A stretch of DNA of 64,000 bases from CAXBCP01 sp047638395 (GTDB lineage Bacteria > Pseudomonadota > Alphaproteobacteria > MPNO01 > UBA830): contig JBLIMV010000025.1 of assembly GCA_047638395.1 (NCBI GenBank), forward strand, positions 1-64,000, in the 5' to 3' direction. A program made the translations under genes and the position numbers. Numbering within the stretch: the first letter of the stretch is position 1; every line of letters begins with the position of its first letter. Positions 17,479 to 26,502 of this stretch are shown here, in pieces. The notes under the pieces were generated by a model. That model was not told the origin of the DNA, did not search any database, and saw nothing but the letters and a program-made list of their open reading frames with translations.

Positions 17479-18588
17479 CTACTTCACGCATTGGTGCTTG
17501 ATGAAGTTTTCCTTCAGGCCCTTGTCGCAGGACGGGAAGCGCTCGATCACGTGACACGGGCGAATATTCACGCTGCCGCAGGCATCGGCCCGCCAGGGAG
17601 GCGCCCCGCTATACGCGCGCTGGGTGAGCGCCATCGTGCCGCGCATGTCGATCGGCAGGATCCCTGCGCCGGCACCCGCGGCGACACCGAAACCCTGAAA
17701 ATGCTTGAAGTCATATCCGATGGCGGAGGGCGCATTCTTCGGGGCCGCAAACCAGAACCCGGCCCCGCCGACAGCAATCTCGCCGCCTGACGCCGAAAGG
17801 CCGCGATTTTCGCCGACAAGGTCGCGCGGCACCATGTTCCATAACGTCACGGACACGGTCGCGTCGCCGCCGGTAATCACGCCGCCGTTTATCGCGAAGG
17901 TGCGATAGGCCAGGGCGGCGGGGCCTGCTTTGGTCAGGTTGATCGCCACCCCGTGTTCGGCGCTAAGGCCGGCACCCATTCCGCCATCCATGACGATGCC
18001 GATTGTCAACGATTTCGGGATCATTTGCTGGGTGCTCTGCTTGAGCGATTCGACAAAGGCGTCCACGCCGAGCTTGACGCGGATGGCGTTGAATTTCCGC
18101 TGTTCCCGATCCTTCTTGAAGGCCTTGCCCGACAGATAGGAAAAGGATTTCTGCAAGGTCGCGGTGTAGTCCTTCGTCGCGGTTATCAGCTTCTTGTTCT
18201 TCTTGGCGAAATTAGCGGCGAATTTCTCGAACTCCTTGAGCGACCCCTGGCCCTTCTTCTGGCACTTCTTATGAACGAAGTCCTCGACCAGGCCCTTGTT
18301 GCAGGACGGAATCCGCTCGACGATCAGGCAGGGCCGCTGATTCAGCTTGCCGCAGGACAGCGCGCCTTTGGAAACGCATTTGTTCTTGCCGAAATCCTCT
18401 TTCAGGCCCTTGTCACAGGACGGGATGCGCTCCCAGATCTTGCAGGGTTTCTGGTTGTTGGCGCCGCAGGCGGCGAGGGCCGGTCCCGGCACGGCCGTCA
18501 CCAGGATCGCCAGGCCCACTGCCAGACACGCAGCGGACGACAGGACACGTTTATTAAACAATTGGAAGATTTTTGAGAGTCCGGACAC
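17479..18588 (-). CDS. Secreted cysteine-repeat protein, three PC-x-I-x-ER-x-PSC modules
   Basis: 369 residues from GTG 18588 behind AAGGAG. The signal peptide ends at about residue 39 (GPALA-ACG). Two ~32-residue modules follow, with the common pattern CG-x-(N/L)NQ(K/R)PC-x-I-x-ERIPSC(D/N)KGL-x-EDF-x(3)-KC; a third copy closes the protein (IRPCHVIERFPSCDKGLKEN). Between them are a Lys-rich helical region (~115-190) and a Gly-rich beta-like region (~195-325: IVMDGGMGAGLSAEHG, AAGAGAGILPIDMRG). The fold and role are unknown. Modular layout and secretion recall the cysteine-rich protein at 1-1159, but the modules are different in sequence. Confidence 0.75.
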   Translation of the reverse strand: MSGLSKIFQLFNKRVLSSAACLAVGLAILVTAVPGPALAACGANNQKPCKIWERIPSCDKGLKEDFGKNKCVSKGALSCGKLNQRPCLIVERIPSCNKGLVEDFVHKKCQKKGQGSLKEFEKFAANFAKKNKKLITATKDYTATLQKSFSYLSGKAFKKDREQRKFNAIRVKLGVDAFVESLKQSTQQMIPKSLTIGIVMDGGMGAGLSAEHGVAINLTKAGPAALAYRTFAINGGVITGGDATVSVTLWNMVPRDLVGENRGLSASGGEIAVGGAGFWFAAPKNAPSAIGYDFKHFQGFGVAAGAGAGILPIDMRGTMALTQRAYSGAPPWRADACGSVNIRPCHVIERFPSCDKGLKENFIKHQCVK

Positions 18589-18725
18589 ACGTCACTCCTT
18601 CACTAAAGGCGGCGCGCTGGTTTTTGATTCTTTCTCCGTCGCCGCGTTACACCGGCCTAGATTTTGCCATTGTAAATTTGTTCCAGCAAGAACTTTGCAG
18701 CCCGGGCTCCCATACCCCGCGCCTG

Positions 18726-19175
18726 TCAGCGTCCGCCGACGTTCTGCATCATCCGTTGCAGGTATGTGCGGAACCGGTCGCGCTCCTTATCGCTGAACCC
18801 ATCCAGATTCTGATCGAGCACGTGGCGCACCGACGGTAATACCGCGGCGAAGGTTTTGCGGCCCTGTTCCGTGATGTGCACCAGCATCACCCGCGCGTCT
18901 TCGGTCGAGCGTTTCTTGTCCACAAGGCCCTGCGCACTCATCGTCGTGATCAGTTTGCTGAGGTTGGAGACATCCACCACCGTGCGCTGCGCCAGATCGC
19001 GGACGCTGATCCCGTCCCGTTCCTGCAGGTTGGCGATCACCCGCCAGGCGGGTGTGGTCAGCCCGTGCGGCCGCACGGCGTCTGCCAACGCAGCATAGGA
19101 CGCCGCCTGGATCGAATAGATGTAGTAGGCGTGGGAGTCCTCTACGCTGAAGCTGCCTTTTCTCTTCTTTGCCAT
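18726..19175 (-). CDS. MarR-family transcriptional regulator
   Basis: 149 residues from ATG 19175 (MAKKRKGSF), preceded by AAGGG; a longer frame to 19241 lacks a ribosome site. Winged-helix landmarks are LTTPAWRVIANLQERDGISV, DLAQRTVVDVSNLSKLITTM (recognition helix) and the wing STEDARVMLVHITEQG. MarR proteins bind as dimers to palindromes near their own or adjacent promoters and release on binding phenolic or oxidant ligands. It diverges from the metallo-hydrolase at 19347, and the 171-nt gap between them is the obvious target region. Confidence 0.9.
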   Translation of the reverse strand: MAKKRKGSFSVEDSHAYYIYSIQAASYAALADAVRPHGLTTPAWRVIANLQERDGISVRDLAQRTVVDVSNLSKLITTMSAQGLVDKKRSTEDARVMLVHITEQGRKTFAAVLPSVRHVLDQNLDGFSDKERDRFRTYLQRMMQNVGGR

Positions 19176-19346
19176 CGGACCCTTATCGATACATCTGCTC
19201 AATTCATCCGCGTCGATCACGGAAGCCGACCGTATCAGCAATCCGGCGCGGTCGCTACATATCGGTTAATACCTTGGTAATTACCTGTATTAATGATAGC
19301 CTTTTCACAACACTGAATAATTCAGACATTCCGCGGGAGAACGATC

Positions 19347-20240
19347 ATGTACGTCACCATGCTGGGTACCGGCGCCGCCTTCGCCGATCCTGACCGGGCG
19401 CAGTCCGGCATTCTGGTCACCCTCGATAACGGCGTGCGCTACATGTTCGATTGCGGTGCAGGCACCGTACGCAACATGGTGGCCGCCAATGCAAGCCCGG
19501 TGGATGTAAAGGCCGTTTTCCTGACACATCTGCATCACGACCATATCTGCGACTTTCCCCTGTTCGCCATCACCGGCTGGATGTGGGACCGCGACAACCC
19601 GCCCATCGTGCTCGGCCCGAAAGGCACCAAACATTTCTGCGACAGCCTGTTCGAAGGCGGCGCGTTCGATTCCGATTTCCGCGCGCGCAGCGCCTATCCA
19701 TTGCGCCAGGGAAACCTCGAAGCCGTGCGCCCCGATATCCGCGAAGTCTCTCCCGGTCTTGTCTATGAAGACGAAGACGTCAAAATCTGGTGCGACTATG
19801 TCGAACACATCCCGCGCGAAATCAGCGAATGCTTCGGCATCCGGTTCGAGGCCGAGGGGAAGACCCTCGCCTTCTCAGGCGATACCTCGCCCTGCGACGC
19901 CATGATCGAACTTGCGCGAGACGCAGACGTGCTGTTTCACGAATGCACGTTCCCGGAAGCCTTTGTCGAGTTTCGTAAAAAATCCGGTGTTGGGACATTT
20001 GCCCATACGCCACCGTCGAAACTGGGCAAAATCGCCCGCGACGCCGGCGTGAAGTCGCTGGTTGCCACGCATTTCGGCCACTTTGAATCGACCAACCCGG
20101 TGATCCTCAAAGCCGCCGAACATCATCTGCCGACCGAGCTGATGGGGCCCGACATGATGAACGATGTGGTGCGCGACATCCGGATCGCCTATGACGGCCC
20201 GCTGCGGATGGCCTACGATCTGATGCGGGTCGAGGTCTGA
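19347..20240 (+). CDS. MBL-fold metallohydrolase (RNase Z/arylsulfatase-like subgroup)
   Basis: 297 residues beginning MYVTMLGTGAAFADPDRAQS, the typical strand-loop start of the RNase Z-like branch. Zinc ligands are THLHHDH (HxHxDH), the His in VEHIPRE, Asp in FSGDTSPCD and a late His in ATHFGHFES. Length and the lack of an RNase Z exosite favour a small-molecule hydrolase rather than tRNA maturation. The substrate is unknown. It is divergent from the marR-type gene, which may control it. Confidence 0.85.
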   Translation: MYVTMLGTGAAFADPDRAQSGILVTLDNGVRYMFDCGAGTVRNMVAANASPVDVKAVFLTHLHHDHICDFPLFAITGWMWDRDNPPIVLGPKGTKHFCDSLFEGGAFDSDFRARSAYPLRQGNLEAVRPDIREVSPGLVYEDEDVKIWCDYVEHIPREISECFGIRFEAEGKTLAFSGDTSPCDAMIELARDADVLFHECTFPEAFVEFRKKSGVGTFAHTPPSKLGKIARDAGVKSLVATHFGHFESTNPVILKAAEHHLPTELMGPDMMNDVVRDIRIAYDGPLRMAYDLMRVEV

Positions 20241-20261
20241 CGCGCAAAGGGTGCGCCGCCG

Positions 20262-21137
20262 CTATTCGGCGACAAAGTCAAAGCGCCAGCCTTCGCCGTT
20301 GGACACAATCTTGCCGATCTCGGACCCGGTGAAATGCGCCGGGTAGATCATCGCACCGCTATCGCCATACCGGTTCAGAAAATCATAGCGCGACTGGCGC
20401 GACAGATCGGCATCGGTACACACCACGCTCGATAGCTGCGGCTCGGCGATCTGCAGCGGATGGTGAAACAGGTCCCCCGTAAACAGTGCCGTGTCGCCGC
20501 CGTCGTCCAGATGCAGTGCGACATGGCCCGGCGTATGGCCAGGTGTCGGCTCCAGCACGATACCGTGGTCGATCTCGTGATCGTTTTTCACCAGGTCGGC
20601 CCGACCGGCTTCGACCACCGGCAGCACACTGTCATTGAAAACGTTATCGCCAACTTCGGAGGCGCCGAGCATATTTTCCCAATGACGGTATTCCTCGGCC
20701 GAAAATACATAGCGCGCATTCGGGAAGGTCGGCACCCAGCGCCCATCCACCAGCTGCGTGTTCCATCCGACATGATCGATATGCAGATGGGTGCACATAA
20801 CGATGTCGATATCTTCCGCCTGCAGGCCGACGGCATTGAGGTTCGCCATCCATGGCCAGTTCTTCTGGTGCCATTGCGGGCGTCCCGGGCGCTCCTTGTG
20901 ATTGCCCACACAGGCATCGACCAGAATGTTCAGCCGTCCGGTGCGGATCACGAAGCTTTTGAACGAAAACAACAGCATCTGTGTGGCGGCATCCATGTAA
21001 TCGGGCGCCATCCAGGACAGATGCGGAGCGATCAGCTCATCGGTCGCATCGGCAAACATGCCGGCCGGTGTGCGGAACGGACCGACAGATTCCTCTACGG
21101 TGTCGATCCTGCAGGCACCGCAATGTCTCGTGATCAT
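20262..21137 (-). CDS. MBL-fold metallohydrolase (lactonase-like)
   Basis: 291 residues from ATG 21137 (MITRHCGACRIDTVEES) behind GGAG; a longer in-frame start at 21254 is not supported. The zinc motif is CTHLHIDHVGWNTQ (HxHxDH), with downstream His in TPGHTPGHVALHL, Asp in ALFTGDLFHHP and His near IYPAHFTG. The HIDHVGWN signature and TPGHTPGH repeat occur in the AHL-lactonase/MlhB-like group; hydrolysis of a lactone or ester is plausible but not proven. It converges on the 19347-20240 hydrolase with a 21-nt gap; the two enzymes are not close paralogues. Confidence 0.87.
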   Translation of the reverse strand: MITRHCGACRIDTVEESVGPFRTPAGMFADATDELIAPHLSWMAPDYMDAATQMLLFSFKSFVIRTGRLNILVDACVGNHKERPGRPQWHQKNWPWMANLNAVGLQAEDIDIVMCTHLHIDHVGWNTQLVDGRWVPTFPNARYVFSAEEYRHWENMLGASEVGDNVFNDSVLPVVEAGRADLVKNDHEIDHGIVLEPTPGHTPGHVALHLDDGGDTALFTGDLFHHPLQIAEPQLSSVVCTDADLSRQSRYDFLNRYGDSGAMIYPAHFTGSEIGKIVSNGEGWRFDFVAE

Positions 21138-21260
21138 CGCTCCAATTCCTTTGATTTTCAGTGAATGATACACCAACCAATGGAGTCGGACAGCAGGCAC
21201 TCTCCCGGAAAGCGCGGCGGGGCGCAGAGGCGGCGCGGTCCCGCATAAACGCAAGACGCC

Positions 21261-21479
21261 CTAGACGGCCTGCTCGCGCATTAGCCGGTAGTAATGTTCC
21301 GCATGCTGGTACAGATTTTCTATCCCGGCAGCATCTCCCGTCATTTCGGCAGTGCGGGCCAGATCCATATAGCGTTCATAGGATTTTTTGGTGTTCCGGG
21401 CGCTGTTGGTCTCTGCCGGACGCCGGGACCGGGAACTGCCGGATGCGGCATCGCCGTTGCGGCTACCGGCATTCCTCAT
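21261..21479 (-). CDS. Short DUF4167-family protein
   Basis: 72 residues from ATG 21479; a GTG 15 nt upstream would add five residues. The C-terminal half carries the DUF4167 signature (KKSYERYMDLARTAEMTGD, then NLYQHAEHYYRLMREQ), conserved in alphaproteobacteria. Typical members are 150-300 residues with a long low-complexity tail; here only an Arg/Ser/Asn-rich N-terminus remains. It starts one base after the stop of the zinc-ribbon gene upstream, so the two are translationally coupled. Molecular function of the family is unknown; the N-terminal basic part could bind nucleic acid (inference). Confidence 0.75.
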   Translation of the reverse strand: MRNAGSRNGDAASGSSRSRRPAETNSARNTKKSYERYMDLARTAEMTGDAAGIENLYQHAEHYYRLMREQAV

Positions 21480-21480
21480 T

Positions 21481-21630
21481 TTATTTGCCGCCACGCCACG
21501 CGGAAGACGACTTGCATTTACGGCAGACGCGCTCGCCTGCGCCCTCGCTCTCGAACGGCGACCGGCACTTCAGGCACAGCCGCGTCTTTGGTTTCACTTC
21601 GTCCACAATCGGTGTCTTATCGGTCGTCAT
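21481..21630 (-). CDS. 49-residue zinc-ribbon protein
   Basis: Starts at ATG 21630 with GGAGGA at good distance. Residues 15-40 hold two CxxC knuckles (LCLKCRSPFESEGAGERVCR, ending CRKC), a classic four-Cys zinc ribbon; the N-terminus (MTTDKTPIVDEVKPKTR) is polar. Small alphaproteobacterial proteins with this pattern are common and uncharacterised; protein-protein or nucleic-acid binding is typical for the fold. Forms a two-gene unit with the DUF4167 gene. Confidence 0.75.
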   Translation of the reverse strand: MTTDKTPIVDEVKPKTRLCLKCRSPFESEGAGERVCRKCKSSSAWRGGK

Positions 21631-21826
21631 AAATCCTCCGGTAGCGACAATGTCGCTCTGCGCCCGCAACGGGAATCCCATCGCGGCCAATTTCTCACAA
21701 TGTTCAGATTGAAACTCTCACGGGCAATCAAGCGATATCAGCTAAACATCCGTGGAATGTGTATCTATAGATGGTCGCAATCGGCCCGGATATCAAGGCA
21801 TACATCCTAGGGCGCGAGCGCCGGCG

Positions 21827-23467
21827 CTACGCACCCCTGATCCGATCGATCAGCGCGCCCATGTCATCCGGCAGCGCATCGCCGCGCCATGCCACGTACT
21901 GATCGGGGCGGATAATCGCCAGATCGGCCTCATACAGATCGCGGAGCGCCGGGTCGGAGTCTTCAAAAACACGCACCGGTACCCCCTTCGCGGCGGCAGC
22001 GTCGATAAACACCTGTCCGTCGGCGTCGGTCCCGCCAAGGCGCAGCAGCGTGAAGCCCGGCCCGAAATTGTCGAATAGCGCGCTACCATCGGCAAGCCAC
22101 GCATGTGGTGCGCGACCGCCAGGATAAGCGGTCGCGGTATATTCAAACGGATCGCTTTCAGGCGGCGGTGTCGCTTCGCCGTCGATGCTGACCAAGGGTG
22201 ATGCGTCATAGCGCGCGCCAAGCTGGATACCCATGCAGAAATATTCCTCCGCCAGCACTTCCTCTGTGCGCTTGCCAAATGCGACGCGAACCGCCTCACC
22301 TTCCGGCGTCTCGTCCTCGATATTTGCCGGCACCGTCAGGGACGACTTGCCCTGCGCCAGCGCGTAGGACTGCGCCAGATTGCGGATTGCGACCGGGCGG
22401 CGCTCGCCCTCATAGCTCGCCACCAGGTTTTCGCCGGCCCAGCCATTGTGCCACGCCGCCAGTTTCCAGCCGAGGTTCTCCGCATCGCCGACGCCGGTGT
22501 TCATGCCGAACCCGCCGGTCGGGGTGAACAGATGCACCGCATCCCCCGCCAGAATGACGCGGTCCTTCTGGAATTCGTTCGCCACCAGCGACAGGCCCGC
22601 CTGCCACGGTTTTGACGACAGCACGTCGATCGGAATTTCCTCGCCGATCACCCGCCAGATATAAGGCCGCGGATCAAGCGTCTCGGCATCCTGGCCGGGC
22701 TCCAGCTTGGCCCAGGTCAGGAACTTTCCCTTGCCATCGAGCGCCACGATCGATGCCCGGCCTTCGGGGTTCAGTGAATGGAACTGCCACGGCGCATCGG
22801 TCTGCATCACATCGTACAGCCCGGGCGCTTCGAAATAGACCGACAACATCTGGCCCATCATGAAGTCGCGCTCCTCGCCCGACTTGCCGTCATACTCGAT
22901 ACCAAGCGATTTGCGCACCGTGCTGCGCGCACCGTCACAACCGACCAGATACCCGCATTCCACGGCATCGATCTCACCGGTTTCCAGGTTCTCGATTTCT
23001 GCGGTCACGCCGTCGGCGTGCTGGTCGAACGAATTCAGACGCCAGCCGAACCGCAGATCGACACAGTCTTTGTGGTCCAGCTCATCCTTCAGGATGCCCT
23101 CGACAAACATCTGCGATGCACGCTGCAGCGGCTCCGGCCCCATTGCCAGATCGTATGATCCGGGGGTCAGGCGTTCGCGCAGGGTCGGAATTTTAATGCG
23201 GCCGATTTCATGGGTGTTGATCCGGGTGATAAAAATCGCATCGCCGCAATGATCCATCGGCAGGCCGACATCGCGCAGCCGGTGCGCAATCCCCAGCCGC
23301 CGGTAATGTTCCATCGTCCGCGCATTGTGGGAATTTCCCTGCGGGTGGTTTGGCGTGGTCTCGGCTGCGTTGACCAGCATGCAGGGCACGTCGCGCCAGG
23401 CAAGATCCAGCGCCAGGTTCATGCCCACGGGCCCGCCGCCGACGATCATGATGGGTGTTTTTGTCAT
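21827..23467 (-). CDS. FAD-dependent monooxygenase (class A, phenol/aromatic hydroxylase type)
   Basis: 546 residues. The N-terminal GxGxxG strand is IMIVGGGPVGMNLALDLAWR, the DG motif is GYLVGCDGARSTVRKSLGIE, and the FAD ribityl-binding GD motif is VILAGDAVHLFTPTGGFGMN. The C-terminal ~100 residues form the thioredoxin-like domain frequent in phenol hydroxylase-like members (GGRAPHAWLADGSALFDNFG, and IRPDQYVAWRG at the end). NAD(P)H-dependent hydroxylation of an aromatic or polyketide-like substrate is expected; the substrate is unassigned. It shares architecture with the 7139-8815 enzyme but is only distantly similar. A hairpin repeat lies just upstream. Confidence 0.88.
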   Translation of the reverse strand: MTKTPIMIVGGGPVGMNLALDLAWRDVPCMLVNAAETTPNHPQGNSHNARTMEHYRRLGIAHRLRDVGLPMDHCGDAIFITRINTHEIGRIKIPTLRERLTPGSYDLAMGPEPLQRASQMFVEGILKDELDHKDCVDLRFGWRLNSFDQHADGVTAEIENLETGEIDAVECGYLVGCDGARSTVRKSLGIEYDGKSGEERDFMMGQMLSVYFEAPGLYDVMQTDAPWQFHSLNPEGRASIVALDGKGKFLTWAKLEPGQDAETLDPRPYIWRVIGEEIPIDVLSSKPWQAGLSLVANEFQKDRVILAGDAVHLFTPTGGFGMNTGVGDAENLGWKLAAWHNGWAGENLVASYEGERRPVAIRNLAQSYALAQGKSSLTVPANIEDETPEGEAVRVAFGKRTEEVLAEEYFCMGIQLGARYDASPLVSIDGEATPPPESDPFEYTATAYPGGRAPHAWLADGSALFDNFGPGFTLLRLGGTDADGQVFIDAAAAKGVPVRVFEDSDPALRDLYEADLAIIRPDQYVAWRGDALPDDMGALIDRIRGA

Positions 23468-23499
23468 TGGTACTTCAGAATTTCCATAGAGCTACAGAT

Positions 23500-23526
23500 G
23501 TCATCCCGACTTTATGCCGGGATGAC
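23500..23526. repeat. Intergenic hairpin repeat, single unit
   Basis: Inverted repeat GTCATCCCGAC-tttat-GCCGGGATGAC with one mismatch, between the flavin monooxygenase and the DUF6489 gene. Same GTCATCCCGG/CCGGGATGAC family as at 27371, 31285, 32750, 33450 and 53008. Confidence 0.8.
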
Positions 23527-23548
23527 GAAGATACAGGATCGACCGCGG

Positions 23549-23809
23549 CTAGTCTTTATCGCCCGCGCCCGTGCCACCCTGCGCCTTGGCAAACTGTTCC
23601 ATGAACGCCTTCTGTATGTCGCCGAAGCCCTGAACGCCTGCGGTCGTCCATTGCTGCATCAGCTTCTCCGCATCCATGTCGCGGGCCATCTCGGCGGCAC
23701 GCCTGGTCAGTTCCTCGACAATCGCCTCATTCACCGGCGTCACATCAGGCAGGCCAAGCATCCGGCGCGCTTCCTCCGGCGTACAATCTATATCAAACGA
23801 TACCTTCAT
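23549..23809 (-). CDS. DUF6489-family small protein
   Basis: 86 residues, ATG 23809 with AGGAG upstream. The conserved start MKVSFDIDCTPEEARRMLGL and PDVTPVNEAIVEELTRRAAE match a small alphaproteobacterial family of unknown function (DUF6489). The N-terminal half is a short beta strand and helices; the C-terminus (GGTGAGDKD) is flexible. Head-to-head with the thioredoxin-domain gene at 23907, sharing a ~97-nt promoter region. Confidence 0.75.
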   Translation of the reverse strand: MKVSFDIDCTPEEARRMLGLPDVTPVNEAIVEELTRRAAEMARDMDAEKLMQQWTTAGVQGFGDIQKAFMEQFAKAQGGTGAGDKD

Positions 23810-23906
23810 GGTTGACTCCTTCCCATTGCGTTACAACTACTCTAGCACAGTCCGGAAGCGCACTAATCACAACGCGCGCCCAGCCACAATCCTGCGAAAG
23901 ACAGAC

Positions 23907-25961
23907 ATGTCCAGAAATCGCCTCTCCGAAGAAACCAGTCCTTATCTCCTCCAGCATGCCGAAAATCCGGTGCACTGGTACGGCTGGGGACCCGAAGCGA
24001 TCGAGGCGGCGAAGGCGCAGGACAAGCCCATCCTGCTCTCGGTCGGCTACGCGGCCTGTCACTGGTGCCACGTCATGGCGCATGAAAGCTTCGAGGAAGA
24101 TGCCATCGCAGCGCAGATGAACGAGCTTTATATCAACGTGAAGGTCGACCGCGAGGAACGCCCCGATATCGACACCATCTATCAGCACGCGCTGCAGCTT
24201 CTGGGCCAGCAGGGGGGCTGGCCGCTGACCATGTTCCTGACACCGGACGGCGAGCCGTTCTGGGGCGGCACGTATTTCCCGCACGATTCACGCTATGGCC
24301 GCCCCGGGTTCCCGCAGGTCCTGTCGGCGATCTCCGACTACTGGAGCGAACAGCGCGACAAGGCGCTGGAAACCGTCGAGGCCCTGAAAGGCGGGCTTGC
24401 CAAGGTGTGGACGCCCGAAGCCGTTACCGGCGCCGGAAAGGCAATTGCGCTGGCGGTCAACGACCAGGTCGCATCGCGGCTCGCCCAGGAATTCGACATG
24501 GTCCATGGCGGCCTTGGCCAATCGCCAAAGTTCCCCAACCCGTCGATCCATGAATTGCTGTGGCGCGGCTGGCTACGCACCGGCAACGAAACCCAGCGCG
24601 ATGCCGTCCTGTTCTCACTCACCAAGATGTCCCAGGGCGGGATCTACGATCATCTCGGCGGTGGCTATGCCCGTTATTCAACGGATTCGATGTGGCTCGC
24701 CCCCCATTTCGAAAAGATGCTTTACGACAATGCGCAGATCGTGGATCTGCTGACCTGGGCCTGGCAGGAAACCAAGAACCCGCTTTTCGCCCAGCGGGTT
24801 GAGGAAACCATCGACTGGTGCCTCCGCGAAATGATCGCGCCGGTGGATGATGCAGCAGGCAAGCCCTTCGCTGCCACGTATGACGCGGATTCCGAAGGCG
24901 TCGAAGGCAAGTTCTATGTCTGGTCGGCGGCAGAAGTCTCTGAGATTCTCGGCGACGGCGCCGACGCGGTCCTGTTCAAGACCATCTATAACGTCTCGCC
25001 CGAAGGGAACTGGGAAGGCGGCAATATCCTCAACCGCATCGCCCATCCCGACCTGCTCGATGCCGGACAGGAAGAACAGCTCAAGGCGTGCCGCGAAAGG
25101 CTGCTGGCTGTCCGTAACAACCGCATCTGGCCCGGCTGGGACGACAAGGTGCTCGCCGACTGGAACGGGCTGATGATCGCCGCGATGGCCAATGCCGCGC
25201 GCGTCTTCGACCGCACCGACTGGCTCGACGCCGCGGATTCCGCCTTCGCGTTCGTGCGCGACCGGATGCAGGTCGACGCCAATGGTACCAAACGCCTGCT
25301 TCATTCCTTCCGCGCCGGAAAACTGAAGCATTCGGCCCCGCTCGACGATTACGCCAACATGGCCCGTGCCGCTGTCGCGCTGTACGAGGCAACCGGCAAC
25401 GGCGCTTATGTCGATACTGCCATCGACTGGATCGACGTGATCGATACCCATTACTGGGACGAAGACGGCGGCGGCTATTTCTTCACCGCCGACGATGCCG
25501 AAGCGCTGATTATCCGCACCAAATCCGCCTCCGATAACGCGACCCCGGCGGGCAACAGCGTGATCGCCGCCGCCCTTGCACGGCTGCATTTCCTGACCGG
25601 TGTCGATCATTTCCGCGAACGGGCCGAGCGGATTATTTCCACCTTCGCCGGCGAGGCCACGCAGAATTTCTACCCGCTGACAGGATTGTTCTGCGCCAAC
25701 GAGCTTTTACAGACCTGCGCCCAGGTGGTGATCGTCGGCAGCGCCGAAGACCCGGATACCGCCGCCCTGCTCGATGCCGCGTGGAAAGCCTCCAACATGA
25801 ACAAGCTGGTCCAGGCGATCCCGCCCGGCGCCCTGCTGCCGAAAAACCACCCCGCCACCGGCAAAGGCCAGCAGGACGGCCGCGCCACTGCCTATGTGTG
25901 TATCGGTCAGACGTGTTCGCTGCCGCTGATCGACCCGGCCGCCTTGGCTCTGGCGCTATAG
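23907..25961 (+). CDS. Thioredoxin-domain (DUF255/YyaL, SPATA20-like) protein
   Basis: 684 residues from ATG 23907 (MSRNRLSEETSPYLLQHAEN); the open frame extends upstream but the family start is here. The N-terminal thioredoxin-like domain has the diagnostic HWYGWGPEAIEAAKAQDKPI and AACHWCHVMAHESF (CxxC-type), then FLTPDGEPFWGGTYFP. The rest is an (alpha/alpha)6-barrel glycosidase-like fold (KFPNPSIHELLW, YDHLGGGYARYSTD, HFEKMLYDNAQ, WPGWDDKVLADWNGLMIAAM). The family is widespread from bacteria to mammalian spermatogenesis-associated protein 20; its biochemical role is unsettled. Confidence 0.92.
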   Translation: MSRNRLSEETSPYLLQHAENPVHWYGWGPEAIEAAKAQDKPILLSVGYAACHWCHVMAHESFEEDAIAAQMNELYINVKVDREERPDIDTIYQHALQLLGQQGGWPLTMFLTPDGEPFWGGTYFPHDSRYGRPGFPQVLSAISDYWSEQRDKALETVEALKGGLAKVWTPEAVTGAGKAIALAVNDQVASRLAQEFDMVHGGLGQSPKFPNPSIHELLWRGWLRTGNETQRDAVLFSLTKMSQGGIYDHLGGGYARYSTDSMWLAPHFEKMLYDNAQIVDLLTWAWQETKNPLFAQRVEETIDWCLREMIAPVDDAAGKPFAATYDADSEGVEGKFYVWSAAEVSEILGDGADAVLFKTIYNVSPEGNWEGGNILNRIAHPDLLDAGQEEQLKACRERLLAVRNNRIWPGWDDKVLADWNGLMIAAMANAARVFDRTDWLDAADSAFAFVRDRMQVDANGTKRLLHSFRAGKLKHSAPLDDYANMARAAVALYEATGNGAYVDTAIDWIDVIDTHYWDEDGGGYFFTADDAEALIIRTKSASDNATPAGNSVIAAALARLHFLTGVDHFRERAERIISTFAGEATQNFYPLTGLFCANELLQTCAQVVIVGSAEDPDTAALLDAAWKASNMNKLVQAIPPGALLPKNHPATGKGQQDGRATAYVCIGQTCSLPLIDPAALALAL

Positions 25962-26194
25962 GGGGCCTCCACGCGAATCCACACCAGTCTTAATCCCCCG
26001 CCCCCCGTGGCGGTGGTCCATGGTAGATTTCGTGCCGCTGGATAAGTGGACCCCCGGTACAAGACCGGGAGAGCAAGGTAAGGGGGATGACGAAACGAAA
26101 AGACCCCCTCCCACTTAAACCAGATCAAGGCAGCCGTCGCCGAACCGCGCTTTTCTCCGTCCAGAACATTGGTGCATCCATCTGGAGAACAGCG

Positions 26195-26383
26195 ATGAAC
26201 AAGGATCTGCAACGCGGAATGGAGAAGGCCCGCCGCGAGAAGACGGCACATGCCAGGACCCTCGAAGAAATGCGCAACGAGAGCACGACGACAGGCGACG
26301 GCGACATCGCCCGCCACGCAACGGCCGACAAAAAGAACTGGAAAGCCAAACAGGCGGTCCGCGCAGCTCTAAAAGACAAATAG
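26195..26383 (+). CDS. Small charged hypothetical protein
   Basis: 62 residues from ATG 26195, chosen because GGAG lies 7-8 nt upstream; a frame open from 26087 would add an implausible N-terminus. About 45 percent of residues are charged (MNKDLQRGMEKARREKTAHA, ending KQAVRAALKDK); probably helical or disordered, no cysteines, no membrane segment. Family not recognised. Just upstream, near 26053-26069, is a degenerate copy of the genomic hairpin (CCCGGT...ACCGGG). Confidence 0.55.
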   Translation: MNKDLQRGMEKARREKTAHARTLEEMRNESTTTGDGDIARHATADKKNWKAKQAVRAALKDK

Positions 26384-26502
26384 GCCCAGAGACAGATAGA
26401 ACCGGCGCCGATTTACCGCTGGCGCAAACACATCTTGCGCGGGCGTCCGCGGCGCGATAACCGTGTCTTTCAATCAACGCTATCAGACACGGGAATATCA
26501 GC

